From positions 310,001 to 374,000 of the forward strand of contig NC_088958.1 of assembly GCF_010111755.1 (NCBI RefSeq): DNA of 64,000 nt, given 5' to 3'. The number at the start of each line of letters is the position of its first letter. The first letter of the stretch is position 1. The notes beneath the pieces were generated by a model, which saw nothing but the letters and a program-made list of their open reading frames with translations, did not search any database and was not told where the DNA came from. This DNA comes from Nakaseomyces glabratus. Lineage: Eukaryota; Ascomycota; Saccharomycetes; Saccharomycetales; Saccharomycetaceae. This document shows, piece by piece, positions 37,076 through 48,773 of this stretch. The position numbers and the translations under genes are program-made.

Positions 37076-40000
37076 CTATACAAATTTAGATAGATCCGAT
37101 AAATAACCAGTCAATTGTGTGGAAAATGAACCCAACAATAACCATGCAGGTGTATAACTCTCTTCATCAATAACTAAATTTCCAACAGTCTTACCAAACA
37201 ACTGGGATGTGCAATCAGCTAGCTGAAATGTTGTGACCCCATCCATAGACTGATAGAAGGCACACAAATCGTTGAAGAATGTCTGCATTCCATGCTGATC
37301 TGAGTTGTCCGCGTTTGGTAACAACGTGAGGATATTCTCTCTGAAAAATTTGACTAAATTCGATCCGATGTTATAGTTTTCATTACCTGAGATCAGCTCT
37401 AGCGATTCTAATGCATTTGGGAGTATTTTTTCTTCCCAAGACCTCTCCAGTTCTTCAGTGTTACAATTAGCTCCGAAATACTTGTCATCTAATGAACGCA
37501 ACGTTTGTAAAAGTTTCAATTGCTGTTTCAACAACCGAAGAAACGTTGTCACGGTTTCCAGCTTCTTGTTGACAAGAGTCGATGGCAAATCTATGGTTGA
37601 CTTTGAGATAATGTCATAGAAAGTATTGGCGAGGATTTCCCATTTATCCTGGGTTGTTTGATCAATCGACTTGAATTGGAGGAGCATACGGGAGATGTAA
37701 TTTAGTATGGCCACATATGTCAGTGTGTCACACTCAATTATCCAGTCATACAACTCTTCGGAGATCAATAGGTTATACATCTGTGGGGATATTGCTCCAG
37801 AACTTGAGAGAAACAAGTTGTTTGCAAGTCTTTCGAAGTTCAAGAAGCGCACATTCTCAAACAATGTATTGCAATGAATGTGATACAACGACTGTAGAGC
37901 AGCTGTGATATCTGTGTCGGTACCCGCGGGTATAATCCCAAGGGGTATTTCTGGCAACCTCCTCCCAGATACAACAACGATACCTGCCTCTAGTGTGCTG
38001 TCAGAATCTGATTTCACGTCAGGCTTCTCATCATGATCAACATCCACCCCAGACACTGGTTCTCCATCCTTGTCTTCTATACGTGTGTCTTCAGTCTCAG
38101 TGATATTACCTGTAGCTGAAGATGAGTTTTTGTTCTCACCGGAAACACTAGACTCTTCCTCACCACCTGGCAACCAGTCCTTTAACAGGTCGCTGATAAA
38201 CAACCATCGTTCAACAGATTTTGACCAGAACAGGCCGGGCCTTCTGGATTCTCGTTGTTGCAAATCAAATTTTTCAGTCTGTTGCGCACTAGCAACGTCG
38301 CCGTCATGGTGGGAGTGAGCATCGGAGACAACAAACCTTGACCCTGGAGTTGATATAAAAGAAGAGAGGTTCTTTGTTAACGGGTTGTAAAAGATATTCC
38401 CATTTTCGAAGTATGTGGCTGAGCCGCCAATGGGTAAATGGAAGTCACTTTGCGCTGTCGAGCTGACAGTTGTTGCTGAGCCTGTTAATGACATGGGGGA
38501 GTCAGATAAACGAGGGGAATCTCTCGAGGGTCCTATTATTGTTGGAGCAGAGTAACGGGTTACACTTTTAGTTGCTAAGTGCCTTCTTGAATTGATTTGA
38601 TCTACGCCGTTTTGAGACCAATCATCTTTTAATTTCGTCTTAATATCTCTATCATTGGGGATAATTGATGTTGGGGAGGGACTATTTCTATTGCCACCTG
38701 GAAGAGAAGAATCAGAGTAATGCCTGTGAACCACGTTACGTTTGAGTTGTGGTGGTCTAGAAGAACTCGTCTTTTGTTGCTGTTCCAACAACATCGATAA
38801 TGAATCGTCTGTGGTTAATTTTAACCCACAATAATGGTATTTGGATTGGCCTCTCATCCCCAATCTTCTTGTGGTTAATTTTGGATACAAAGATCTTATC
38901 AGCTTGCCGAGAGTGGCCTGTGATAAAGGTTTTAGGCCGTTTTGTGCGCAAGATGAGACGTATTGAGCGAATATTCTCCCCCGACGAACGTATGCACCAG
39001 GCTGCAAGATACAATTTTTCATTAACCATAGAGATGCAAAAGCCTGTTTAGATCGTTCACGAGCCTGTTCCGCACTTTGCTTTTCTAGCTTAGATCCATT
39101 TTGATTATCCAAGTTTAACACTTGGAGTTCAGCCTCTCTTACCTGAACTGCAAACTCCCCTACTGTTTTATCTATATTTTCCTCTGCGATCTTCTTAGCT
39201 ACAATTTCTGGAGTTGTGTTATGTTCGGAATGATGACCACTATCGGTATTTGAGAGTAAAGACTTTGCATTTTTTGAGTTCGGTTTTCTACCTCTTTTAC
39301 CTTTTGTTGGTTTGCCGTCTTGAGATTTCCCAGAATGTGGTTTTGTAATCCGCATGCTCCGCTTACCTGAATGAGTTGAGGTACTTGAAAGAGGCGTAAC
39401 AGCACTCACAGAGGAAACTGGAGTCGATACACTCGTTATTGAAGCAGAATCAGATATACCTCTCAAGTACCCACTCGTACTTCCACTACTACTGCTGCTA
39501 CCAAGATTTACCTGACCTAGGAAGTTTGGATGCTGTAGTGCTAATGAACCTTCAGAAGCAGCTAATGCTCTGGCATTAGAATCATCTATTAAATGTTGTT
39601 CCTGTATCTGTGATGCATTGATATACTGCTGTTGCATGGTACTTGGAAGCCTGTTAGGCACATGCTGTCTTTGTTCCAAAATATAAGGTAGTTGGATAGG
39701 TACCCTTTGGTAGTGTATATTTGATGGTGCCATAGGATTTGTGTTTATGATACCTTTATGTTGGTCACTTATTAGACTGGGCAAAAATGGTCTCTGTTGC
39801 TGTTGCTGTGGTATTTGGTGTCGTATCATCGTGTAGTCATGCTGCTGTTGCTGCTGCTGCTGCTGTGTTTGGTTATCTATAACACCATAAGGTATATTTG
39901 CATTTGGTATATATTGTGTCATCTGTGATCTGTCATATATCCTTCCTTGATTAGCGTTCATGACTTGTTGTGAGTTATAATCTGGTGTTGGTTGACCCGC

Positions 40001-40141
40001 CGTAAGGATGTTCATCTGTTGTCGTTGTCGGTTTTGGTACTGCTGTTGCTGATTCACGGTAGACTGTGTATTGCTACTTGGAATAGAATCATCTCCAGTG
40101 TATCGTACGTATGACCCAGCTTTTTCGTTGCTGTCTCTCAT
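37076..40141 (-). CDS. RFX1: RFX-family repressor Rfx1 (Crt1)
   Basis: 1021 residues, longer than S. cerevisiae Rfx1 (YLR176C, 811), mainly through Gln/Asn-rich N-terminal sequence with several polyglutamine runs. The winged-helix RFX DNA-binding domain is at about 369-441 (ASLWLMKNCI ... RRLGMRGQSKYHYCGL). The C-terminal half holds the conserved helical region common to RFX proteins. Rfx1 represses ribonucleotide reductase and other DNA-damage genes through X-boxes, recruiting Ssn6-Tup1; phosphorylation by the Mec1-Rad53-Dun1 pathway releases it. It is followed on its 5' side by a 7.7-kb gene-free region. Confidence 0.95.
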   Translation of the reverse strand: MRDSNEKAGSYVRYTGDDSIPSSNTQSTVNQQQQYQNRQRQQMNILTAGQPTPDYNSQQVMNANQGRIYDRSQMTQYIPNANIPYGVIDNQTQQQQQQQQHDYTMIRHQIPQQQQQRPFLPSLISDQHKGIINTNPMAPSNIHYQRVPIQLPYILEQRQHVPNRLPSTMQQQYINASQIQEQHLIDDSNARALAASEGSLALQHPNFLGQVNLGSSSSSGSTSGYLRGISDSASITSVSTPVSSVSAVTPLSSTSTHSGKRSMRITKPHSGKSQDGKPTKGKRGRKPNSKNAKSLLSNTDSGHHSEHNTTPEIVAKKIAEENIDKTVGEFAVQVREAELQVLNLDNQNGSKLEKQSAEQARERSKQAFASLWLMKNCILQPGAYVRRGRIFAQYVSSCAQNGLKPLSQATLGKLIRSLYPKLTTRRLGMRGQSKYHYCGLKLTTDDSLSMLLEQQQKTSSSRPPQLKRNVVHRHYSDSSLPGGNRNSPSPTSIIPNDRDIKTKLKDDWSQNGVDQINSRRHLATKSVTRYSAPTIIGPSRDSPRLSDSPMSLTGSATTVSSTAQSDFHLPIGGSATYFENGNIFYNPLTKNLSSFISTPGSRFVVSDAHSHHDGDVASAQQTEKFDLQQRESRRPGLFWSKSVERWLFISDLLKDWLPGGEEESSVSGENKNSSSATGNITETEDTRIEDKDGEPVSGVDVDHDEKPDVKSDSDSTLEAGIVVVSGRRLPEIPLGIIPAGTDTDITAALQSLYHIHCNTLFENVRFLNFERLANNLFLSSSGAISPQMYNLLISEELYDWIIECDTLTYVAILNYISRMLLQFKSIDQTTQDKWEILANTFYDIISKSTIDLPSTLVNKKLETVTTFLRLLKQQLKLLQTLRSLDDKYFGANCNTEELERSWEEKILPNALESLELISGNENYNIGSNLVKFFRENILTLLPNADNSDQHGMQTFFNDLCAFYQSMDGVTTFQLADCTSQLFGKTVGNLVIDEESYTPAWLLLGSFSTQLTGYLSDLSKFV

Positions 40142-41681
40142 GATTTGCGTTTTTCTTCACCGACTCTTCTCGATTTAGATAGTACCGTCACTAGGTTCAA
40201 GTAACCCGATTAAGATTGTGCCAAGGTAGGTTAGTAAAAAAGGTTAGTGCTATTCGATGTTTGTCAAAATCTGATCTTACTCAATGTATATCAGTCTCAC
40301 AATATCAAATTGGCTTTTATTCCAATAAAATCGATGGCTTTCCCTTGAAAATTGCTTGCTCTTGTTCGGTTGACACTCAAAATATTCGTGTAGTGAATAC
40401 TTGCTTACTTAACTCTCTTCGAGGTTTTTCTGTTAGCTAAGACCCTGTTGTGAAATTTAGTCGAAAAAGACCTTGCCTTTCAAATTTCTTCAACTAGAAA
40501 AAGTAGCGAAAAAGAAAATAGTGAATTGAAAAAAAAAATCAATTGAAAAAAGGAGAGAAACTGATTAGGTAAACCAATCGATAAATGGGAAGCGTAAATC
40601 CAAACTATTCTATTCACTAGAAATGCGAACACCTAATGATTATTATTCAGTTAGTCTTTTTGAATAGAAATACTCCTTCAAAAGAAATAGTGTGAGTGCT
40701 TTGGAGATCTTCTTACGTCTGTGGATGACTTCTAATCAGTGTTGGAAATGATCACAGCTTACTACCAGGATAAGAAAGTGTAAAGCTGCAATATAACAGA
40801 AGTAAGAACCAAAAATATCAAGCCTCTCTTATTCTGATTTGGTTTTAACAGTTCAGTTACAAATGTATGGAACAATTTTTACTGCTCTGGTGGAAACCGT
40901 GGTATATCTAGAGAAACACAATTCAAATGGTGCAAGAATGCTTGATGTGTCTTGTTTCTGTTGCAAATTGTCGAAGTGAATATCTTGACGAATATCAACC
41001 CCGTCCTTAAATAAATTGATGAGGATTTGATATAATATTACCCTGATATTACTAGAATCTGTTTTGTACTTGCCGATTTATATTGGCTTTTAAAGATAGG
41101 TCACTTGGAAAGGAGAGAATATTTTATTGAGAAAAAGAGTATTTGTTGAAAGAATTCGACAGACTTTTATTCCTTTTTAAAAGTAATTTTCTTTCTTTCT
41201 TCCTCCAAGACTATTTTATAATTCAATTACAGTCTCTCGAACCTAAGAATATTTGGCAATTGCTTACTATTAAAATCTTAGCTTCCCTTTTGCCAAAATT
41301 CAAAAAAAAAATACCCAGTCTCCTCTTTATTATCAACAGGAACTCACAGAGTTAAACTTGTGAATGTTCTCACTAAAAATACGTAAATCAGTATCAGAAA
41401 AACGTCGATCTTCTATGCCTTCTTTTCTGTGATGATGTTCTTTCTCCTTTTGCTGAAATTCTTTTTCTTCGCGTTTTCTAAGGATGTCGAAGCTTTTCCT
41501 TTTTTTTTTTCCTTCTGTATTCACTGTCAAATTCTTCTACGGTATTGTCTGATAAATCAATACAAACGACAGTAGAAAGAAACTTCGCAATGATATGCCG
41601 GTGGGATAATTCGAGGATAGCTAAACAGAAAAGAATATTTTCCAGGTGTGGAATACGAATCTAATCTCTTGGAGTAAAATT

Positions 41682-41710
41682 TCGAGAACAAAATAGTAAG
41701 CAGTTCTCGA
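41682..41710. repeat. Inverted repeat with heat-shock-like halves
   Basis: TCGAGAAC at 41682-41689 and GTTCTCGA at 41703-41710, perfect 8-bp arms separated by 13 nt. The left arm sits in TTTCGAGAAC, a two-unit TTC/GAA arrangement. Confidence 0.55.
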
Positions 41711-42086
41711 GATGAAAAGATAGCTGAGAAAAAAGAAAAAAGACAATCGAGAATAGCTTAAACAAAGGGGGTGTGGAGAAGTCACTAATATATGAAAAGC
41801 AGCGGTCTTCTATCCTCTTGCGCTTTCTTTTAAAATTAACTAGAGTTATAGGTCTAGAATCAACGTGCTATGATATCTATTGCCTGAAAGTATTGTAACT
41901 CTAGCTATAAGCAACTCCTAATTCTCAAAAATCGAATAACTAAAGTTTTTGTCTTAACTCTTCTTGGATAGAGATGTAATAATATTCAATCAGCAAATTT
42001 TTTGGGATGTGAAAATAACCAGTAGAAATAACTTGACTTGAATGTTATTTGGTTGATGTATTTGATTTGGTGTTAGTAGAGTTGAG

Positions 42087-42108
42087 GCAACTTTTTTTAA
42101 GAAGTTGC
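42087..42108. repeat. Hairpin-forming inverted repeat
   Basis: GCAACTT (42087-42093) and AAGTTGC (42102-42108) with an 8-nt A/T loop, within the gene desert. Confidence 0.5.
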
Positions 42109-43947
42109 AAATATTCTTAATATGCTTATGGATAGAAAAAACAATTTCTTCTTAATATTAATATTCAGTGGAAAAAAATATGATAATCACTACTGTGTTT
42201 CAATAGAAATAAAAAAATAAACTTGGAATAGTTTTAAAAATTTAGTGATTTATAGTAAAAGTTGTTACTGAATTTTCCACTCATATATTTATATGTCAAA
42301 CTTCAAAATCAAAATAAAAATGGGATGAAGAAGAAAAAATGTGTGCTATAAGCTGCGGTAATATGATGTGATGGCCTTGATAATTAGTAAGTTAAAATTG
42401 AAAAATAAAAATGTGGGATGAAATATTTATCAAAGTTCCGAATTTTCTTAATCGAATTATTGTTAAGTATTTATTCCAAACTTATGGCGTCTCTATTAGT
42501 ATTGTTGCGATGATGCAATGAAATTCTTTAATAGAGTGCTTCTGGCCTTTTCTTGTTTTTCCTCCAAAAAAAAAAGTGGGGTGTTATACTTATAGTATTT
42601 TAGCTGATTTAATCAATGCGTGACTTTCGATATGATAAATTTTTTTTTGTCTATTGTCTTTCCCTTCAATTCAATTCAATGACTTGGCATATAATGCACG
42701 ATCTCGGATTAGTAAAAGAAGGTGTAAATAAAAATAGACGTATTCCCGGTCAACGGTAAATACAGTAAGATGAAATAACGGTACTTAGTTCTATTTTATT
42801 TTTTGTAATATCTTTCAAGTGAATGACAAGGGAAACAAAGAATAGTCTATCAAAAAGGACAAATTAAGGGAAAGTAAAAACTATTAGGAACCAATCAATC
42901 CATCAAAAAAAAATACAAAAACTACACAAAGGGAAAATAAAATGACGTTATTGAAACAACTTCTTATAAGAACTAAAAAAGTCACATCCCGGGAAAGAAT
43001 GTTGGCTATAGAAAATGGAAGTTTGACGGTAATGTTTGTATCCGATCGCCAACTGGAAAACCTTATATAACAATATGAATTTGACCATTTAGTAATATTT
43101 TGGATGCTTTTCATCTTTTTTTTTTTTCCTGGTATAGCATTAGCAAGAAGGAGGGGGGGTCCAATATTCTATAATTTCATATGAACTCTCGTATCTTTCT
43201 AGAAGGAGCTACGTAGGATCTTCACGATTTCATTTATCTTCCGAGTATCTTGTAAGGTATTAGCTAAAGATTTCGACTTATCCATTTTGGTCCTTTTACC
43301 TTTGTTCATTGTAAATGGTTAATGAAAATCCATCTTTCTCTATTCGTAGTTTCCAGGCTACTTTCAAGGGGAAGTTCTTACTTTTCAGATTTTCATCTTC
43401 TCCATGGCCAACAGGTCACGCAGAGACCAAGAAGCACCGTAGCTCAATCTTTTCTTTTACAGAACGCGATTTCCACTGAATTGCCGTAGCTTTACTAATA
43501 TAATGTAATGATCAAGTAATTTGCAATTTTTTTCAGTTTTTTGTCATTTTGTTTTTCTTTCTTTTTTATCAAGGCTCCCTTATGCTTTGTACAGTGTGTT
43601 CTGAGTAGGAATTAGAAGCCAATCTCCTGCTTCTCAACTTTCACCTGGATCGAATCATTCTTCGAAGGAATCCCAGACACAGAGGAGAACTGGTGGAAGG
43701 GGGAGCAGCTGAGAAAAGCCTGATGTTGCTGCGGGATTATTGCACGGGAGAAGAGGGGATGGATATTACTTAATTTATTTCTAATGTTCACACATAAGGA
43801 GGATTCGATGCATAATCTTCGGCACAGTTGGGGTTGTACGGTTGTCCTTACTCTTCTGTTGTTCTCTACCCCTCCATCCCCCGAGAGTTCCTCCTTCGAA
43901 AAGAGGGCTCCCTTTATGTTTCATTGCTATGAAAAACCAGGAAATCA

Positions 43948-43967
43948 TCCATGGAAGCTTCCATGGA
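43948..43967. repeat. Perfect 20-bp palindrome
   Basis: TCCATGGAAGCTTCCATGGA reads identically on both strands. It includes GGAAGCTTCC, a GAA/TTC pair with heat-shock-element spacing. It lies in one of the higher-G+C islands of the gene desert. Confidence 0.75.
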
Positions 43968-46330
43968 GCCAGAAGGTTTCGCTTCAGGATCGCCTGTTTC
44001 GGTGTTCTTGGCGGATACTTACTGTAAATAATATTGATATCCGGGTATAGTACTGTTATGTGCGATCGGTAATTTTACTACTTCATTCAGACAAGATAAA
44101 CCTAATTCGCTTTTTCAGTTGTTTCTTCTGTAACTTGTTCTTTGTATTGTGCTATACTTTTTTTCTATTAGATGTTCTATTTGCCATATGATAAAACTAT
44201 GAAAAGTAGGATTTTTGTGCCTAATCTATTTTGATAAGTTGGTGCTACGCGTCGGATGGAGAACAATGGGAGGAAGACCGCGTTAGGATGTCCCCCAACA
44301 CTGATGGAATAGAACACGTAAGAGTCACGAAACGCAGTCAACGGTGTTAAAAAAAACCCATCCAGGCGTCGGTGGGAGAAAAGTTAGAAAAGGAGCCCCA
44401 TCAAAGAAGAGCATGTGTGAGAATCCCTGGAGGGAAAATACGTAAAGATAGAGAAATTCGAAAGAATGAAAAGAAACGGTCACTACGTTACAACTGTTGG
44501 ATCTGATCACATATCGGCCAATATCTGCCTACCAACACTTTACTGTATATGGATTTAAGGTTCGTGGACAAAAGCTAGGTTGAATTCTCTGACAATTGTC
44601 TTTTACGTTGATAATAGCATTCTACCATACTTCTGGTATAGTTGTACGGATGGTATATAGTATATATATTTTTGATAAAATAAGCTTTTAGTTACTGCCT
44701 TCTTCAGCGAAACTATCTAAGAAACATCAGCACAGGACCAAAATTTTATCAATTTTTATATAATTGATGATAAAAAGCCAACGAAAAAGAAATAGTTTGA
44801 TTGTGCTGAAAGACAAAAAGAAATGACGTAGCAAGATCCCCTTCCTGTGTGTGGACTTGTCAATGTTGTTGTTCTAGTTGCGTAGTGGGAGCGAGGGGAA
44901 GGGAAATGGTAGACCAGCAGTTACCTGAACAGGCGTTCGCTATTTGTACGACGTTTTCTAGTAGATTCAGTGTATTCTCCCTTTTGAAGAGGAAAGGTCC
45001 AACTGGGCTGGTTGACATTAAGGTTTCCACCCTTGTCGTGCGAAGGTTTCTTGGGATATTTATATTTTCCTAGTCTGTACGGGTTTTATTCTCTGCTGGT
45101 TCTCTCGAGAAGGATGCAGTACAGGAACTTGTCATACCCACTGACCATCTTCTCTATCAAGTCTGATCGCAGCGAAAGTTGCGATTCCCTTATCACTATC
45201 AAGCTACCAGAACCTATTGAACTTGAAAAAATGATGGGTACTTCTTAAGTCTCACGTTGTAATGAGGGGACAAAATATTACAATATCTTTCAACCCCGAT
45301 CTGAAAAATTATGTACAAGATGCAGGCCGGTTGTCAGACCACGATGTATGTCACGTACCTATCAATACTGGCGGTGAGTTATTCTAGAACTTTCTATGTA
45401 AGTTACAAATGGTGAGCATTTCTTGGCGACTCCAATTCTCTTTTTTTGATTAAAGATTATTGTGGTCATCTCTTCATCGGTCGAAGATATTTGATTGTGA
45501 GGTTATAGCGAGAGATACATACAAAGTCAATTCCATATTTAAACACTTGTGATAAAGTTTAGCATGGTGTGATCTAAATCAGAGCTCAAAAAAGTGTGTT
45601 GGCTTGTCAGAGGCGTATCAGACTTTGAGTTCCTCATTACATTTACTTGACCCGAACTTCGTATAGTTCAAAACTACTTGTAACAGACTCTTTATACAAA
45701 ATTGTGTTACCCTTGACCGGTGATAGTACGAGAAATTCCCATCTTCAAAAAATGATGTTTTCTAGTCCTTTTCTTCAATGGTAAAAAATTGGGTAACTGG
45801 GTATTTCTTCGGTACTGTTCCTATGCGGCAACAGTATCAGAGCTGTGGGAAAAATCATAAAGGGTAATATGAAAGTTAAGGCACTTTCCTAAAACTACGT
45901 AAGTGTCTTAGTAAGACATGTCAAAGGACCACTCAATTCACCTCTTGGCAACGCAAGAGAGTTCAAATGAATGAAGGAATCCTTATTGAAGGCAAGATAT
46001 GAAAGTACTACAGTGAACCTCAGGAGCAAACAATGTGCCGTATGATTTCTATGCAACGGGTGCTTCATGCGCACTTGTTGTTTACTTCCATCTTCCACTT
46101 ACTCTATCGTACAAAAAATATTGAGCACAGCACGCAGAAATAAGAACAAAAAGGGCAGACTAAAGCCGGGAAACGAAAAAATGTACGTAATGCATTATTA
46201 ATAAAGCAAAGAAAAGCTACAAAAAAAGAAAAGGTAAATTAGCAAATCCACAATTGACAGAAAAAGGAAAGAGCTATTTTGCTTATTATAGAAGTATTTG
46301 TAATTGATTTGACATAATTTTTTGACAACA

Positions 46331-46364
46331 ATTTTCAATTTTCAATTTTCAATTTTCAATTTTA
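46331..46364. repeat. Heptamer tandem repeat (ATTTTCA)4
   Basis: Four perfect copies of ATTTTCA followed by ATTTTAT in the gene desert. Confidence 0.75.
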
Positions 46365-47643
46365 TCCTTTTTTTGAAATTCTAGATGATTTGTGCGGCCA
46401 CTACTGGAGGAGAAGAACTAGAAGGCAGATAAAGTATTCGAAGATAACGTTGCGGAATTTGTATCGCTTACTCTTTCTGTTGGGCTTGTTTTCTAGGAGA
46501 AGGGTTGAATACAACATCGGTACGGGTTATTCTAGTAGGAGAAATGGCTCAACAAGGAAGAAAATCGGGAGGCGACCGAACAATGGGGCAATGCCCCTTC
46601 CCAGTCAAGCAACTCGAAACTCGAATTTTGCTGATAATCACATGCATCTTGCCCGGGCCTGTGTGAGTCTCTTTAGTCCCTACCTGGCCTTCCATTGTTT
46701 CATCATTTGTTTGTGCCCATTGTTTCCAACAAGACCTGCGTCATTTGTTATAGGATAGTATAACCTAGAAATGAACGGTAGATAAGAACCGAGCAACTGA
46801 GATGCCATTGTTCTCAATTTGAAACAATGCTAGTGTGCTAAGTGTTGTAAATGCCGGAAGAATTAAGATTCACATGAAAGAGGAAATTTCTGTTCTTAGT
46901 CATTGCTTTATAATAGCTAAACTAGAAATAAATGCGAATAAGTGCACCTCCCTCTATCTCTACATCTTGACACCTTTTTTTATTCCATTTCTGGTCTTGG
47001 ACCTTCTAATTGTGGACCTTCTATTGGTCATTTAGAGGAATCCCATGTTATAAAGTGGTTGCTTCTTCTGAAAAGCAGCCATATTTAGAACACGTACTGC
47101 TATCTGTCTTCAATTTAAAATAACTACAAAAATAGTAGTGTTAAGAAATTGGCGAAACAAAATACAACTGTTGCAACTAAAAGCTCTAATAAGAACAAAG
47201 CGAAAATCCGATTCTCGGTTTTTGAAGGGGGCGGCCAAGAGATTTCAGTATTGACCTAACAAGTTAGTAATGGTTTAGTAAGTTATGTATATCCCTTCTT
47301 GTAAATTTCTCCTAATCTTTAACACACATGAAAATCATGTAGCGCCCAGTAATTTGCCTGTTTTGTTCATTTTGCCAATACTAGCGTAATACACCTTGAG
47401 TGAACACAGCCATGTGAAAGAGCATGGCAAGAGGCATCATATAATTATTCCAATTGCGCATAAACAACCAGAAATCTTTAGTTCTATAACTAGCTTCTTA
47501 TTTGTTTTCATACTATAATGATGCGATTGCCAACACTCGCCTATGCAAAGCCAAACGCTGTTCTGTTATCACTTCAAAACTAAGAAGGTCACGTCCATAC
47601 GTCTACAGTGAGTGTATATGAAATTTTTTTTTTTTCAAAATTT

Positions 47644-47689
47644 TGAAAAATTCCAGCTTTCTTAGGCGATGAGCATCGCAATCGATGAG
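47644..47689 (+). promoter_or_regulatory. RLP7 promoter: PAC and RRPE-like elements
   Basis: TGAAAAATT (47644-47652), preceded by a T-run and AAAATTTT, is RRPE-like. GCGATGAG at 47666-47673 is an exact PAC, and TCGATGAG at 47682-47689 is a near-PAC. They lie 130-175 bp upstream of RLP7, the standard ribosome-biogenesis arrangement. Confidence 0.75.
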
Positions 47690-47819
47690 ATGATTTAGAA
47701 GCACTATTAGCATGCCTTTATTAGCTGTGATCTCGTTTCTTGCCGAAGTGTATTTATTGTTAAGTTAGGTACTTTCTTTCAAGTAGCAAAGCCCTATAGA
47801 TCAGGAAATATACTTCGCC

Positions 47820-48773
47820 ATGTCTGATATCACTAACGAAAAGAAGCCGCTAAACAGCGACCCAGAGATTTTACTACGTAAGAGAAGAAATGCTGATAGA
47901 ACTAGACTAGAGAAGCAAGAGCTTGCTCGTCAAAGACAAGAACAGAGAAAGAAGGAGCAGATCAAGAATAAGAAGAAGTTCATCAGAGCTGAGAGTTTGG
48001 TTGCTAACTCCCTTGCTACATCTAGAGAGAAAGAGAGAATCAAGAGAATCTCCAAATTGGAGCACAAGAAGTTGAAAGGAGATGTGTCACATTTACCATC
48101 TGAGAAGAATTTCTTCTTGAAAGTTACTGAGAAGCCACAAAGTGAAGAAACAGATGACTTGATCGATGAAGATGAAGAAGATGGATTCGAAAGGGAGAAA
48201 GTTGCATACAACGGTGAAGAACAGTTACTGTTTGTATTGAGAGTAAAAGGCCCTGTAGCTGCAAGCATCCCACACAAGGCATACAGAATTCTAAGTACTT
48301 TAAGGCTTGAAGAAGTGAATACTGCTGTTTTTATCAAACTGACGGAGACTACTTTCTCACTACTGAAGATAATTGCCCCATATGTTATAGTCGGTAAGCC
48401 ATCATTGAAATCTATTCGTTCCTTGATTCAAAAGAGAAGTAAAATTGTGTACAAGAGAGAAGATGAGGAAGAAGCTAAAGAAATCATTCTAAATGATAAC
48501 AACATTGTTGAAGAGAAACTGGGTGACTGCGGTGTTATCTGTATCGATGATATTATTCATGAAATTGCTACACTTGGAGAAAATTTCACTAAGTGTAACT
48601 TCTTCTTGCAACCATTCAAGTTGAACAGAGAAGTATCAGGTTTCTCCTCTCTAAATAAATTGAAGAAGCTGGAACAAAGAGAAGTCGAAAAGAAAACCAG
48701 AAAGGTCTCCAATGCTTCTACCGCACCAATTGTCCAAATTGATATTGATGCATTGATTGCTAAGATCAACTAG
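47820..48773 (+). CDS. RLP7: Ribosome biogenesis factor Rlp7 (uL30-like)
   Basis: 317 residues (S. cerevisiae Rlp7, YNL002C, 322). The basic, coiled N-terminus (about 1-85) is followed by the uL30/L7 fold: [60 protein letters not shown] and [17 protein letters not shown]. Acidic insertions distinguish it from ribosomal Rpl7. It acts in ITS2 processing and placement of early 60S factors. PAC and RRPE elements precede it. This is not the missing RPL7A: it has the Rlp7-specific N-terminal extension and sits at the YNL002C position. Confidence 0.95.

Larger units (their letters stand above)
40142..47819. other. 7.7-kb gene desert between RFX1 and RLP7
   Basis: No frame here looks like a real protein; the longest (46390-46758, 122 codons) begins at a TTG and is Arg-rich and unfamiliar. 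The background is AT-rich, interrupted by islands of visibly higher G+C at roughly 43.6-44.0, 44.24-44.48, 44.83-45.1 and 46.4-46.75 kb. It contains many CCCCT/AGGGG stress-response motifs, two TGACGT elements (near 42943 and 44824) and several inverted repeats, annotated separately. I looked for box C/D snoRNA pairs, tRNA boxes, a point centromere, spliceosomal RNAs and a telomerase template and found none convincing. It may be a very long divergent regulatory region with one or more noncoding transcripts. Confidence 0.55.

Noticed and set aside
40736..40760. TGTTGGAAATG resembling the start of a Ty LTR
   Set aside because: Only the first few bases fit; there is no matching LTR end or internal sequence.
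41427..41555. Box C (GTGATGA) and CTGA pair on the plus strand
   Set aside because: No terminal stem, and the sequences before the CTGA boxes match no rRNA stretch I can recall.
42368..42450. Possible centromere: GATGTGAT and TTCCGAA about 65 bp apart
   Set aside because: CDEI-like element is in the wrong orientation with one mismatch, and the CDEIII match outside TTCCGAA is poor.
46390..46758. 122-codon frame in the gene desert
   Set aside because: It begins with TTG and has no early ATG, is Arg-rich with no family resemblance, and ends by chance.
40142..47819. Telomerase RNA, spliceosomal RNA or tRNA in the gene desert
   Set aside because: No copy of the telomere-repeat template I expect for C. 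glabrata, no U1/U2/U4/U5/U6 5' signatures and no tRNA B box seen by eye.
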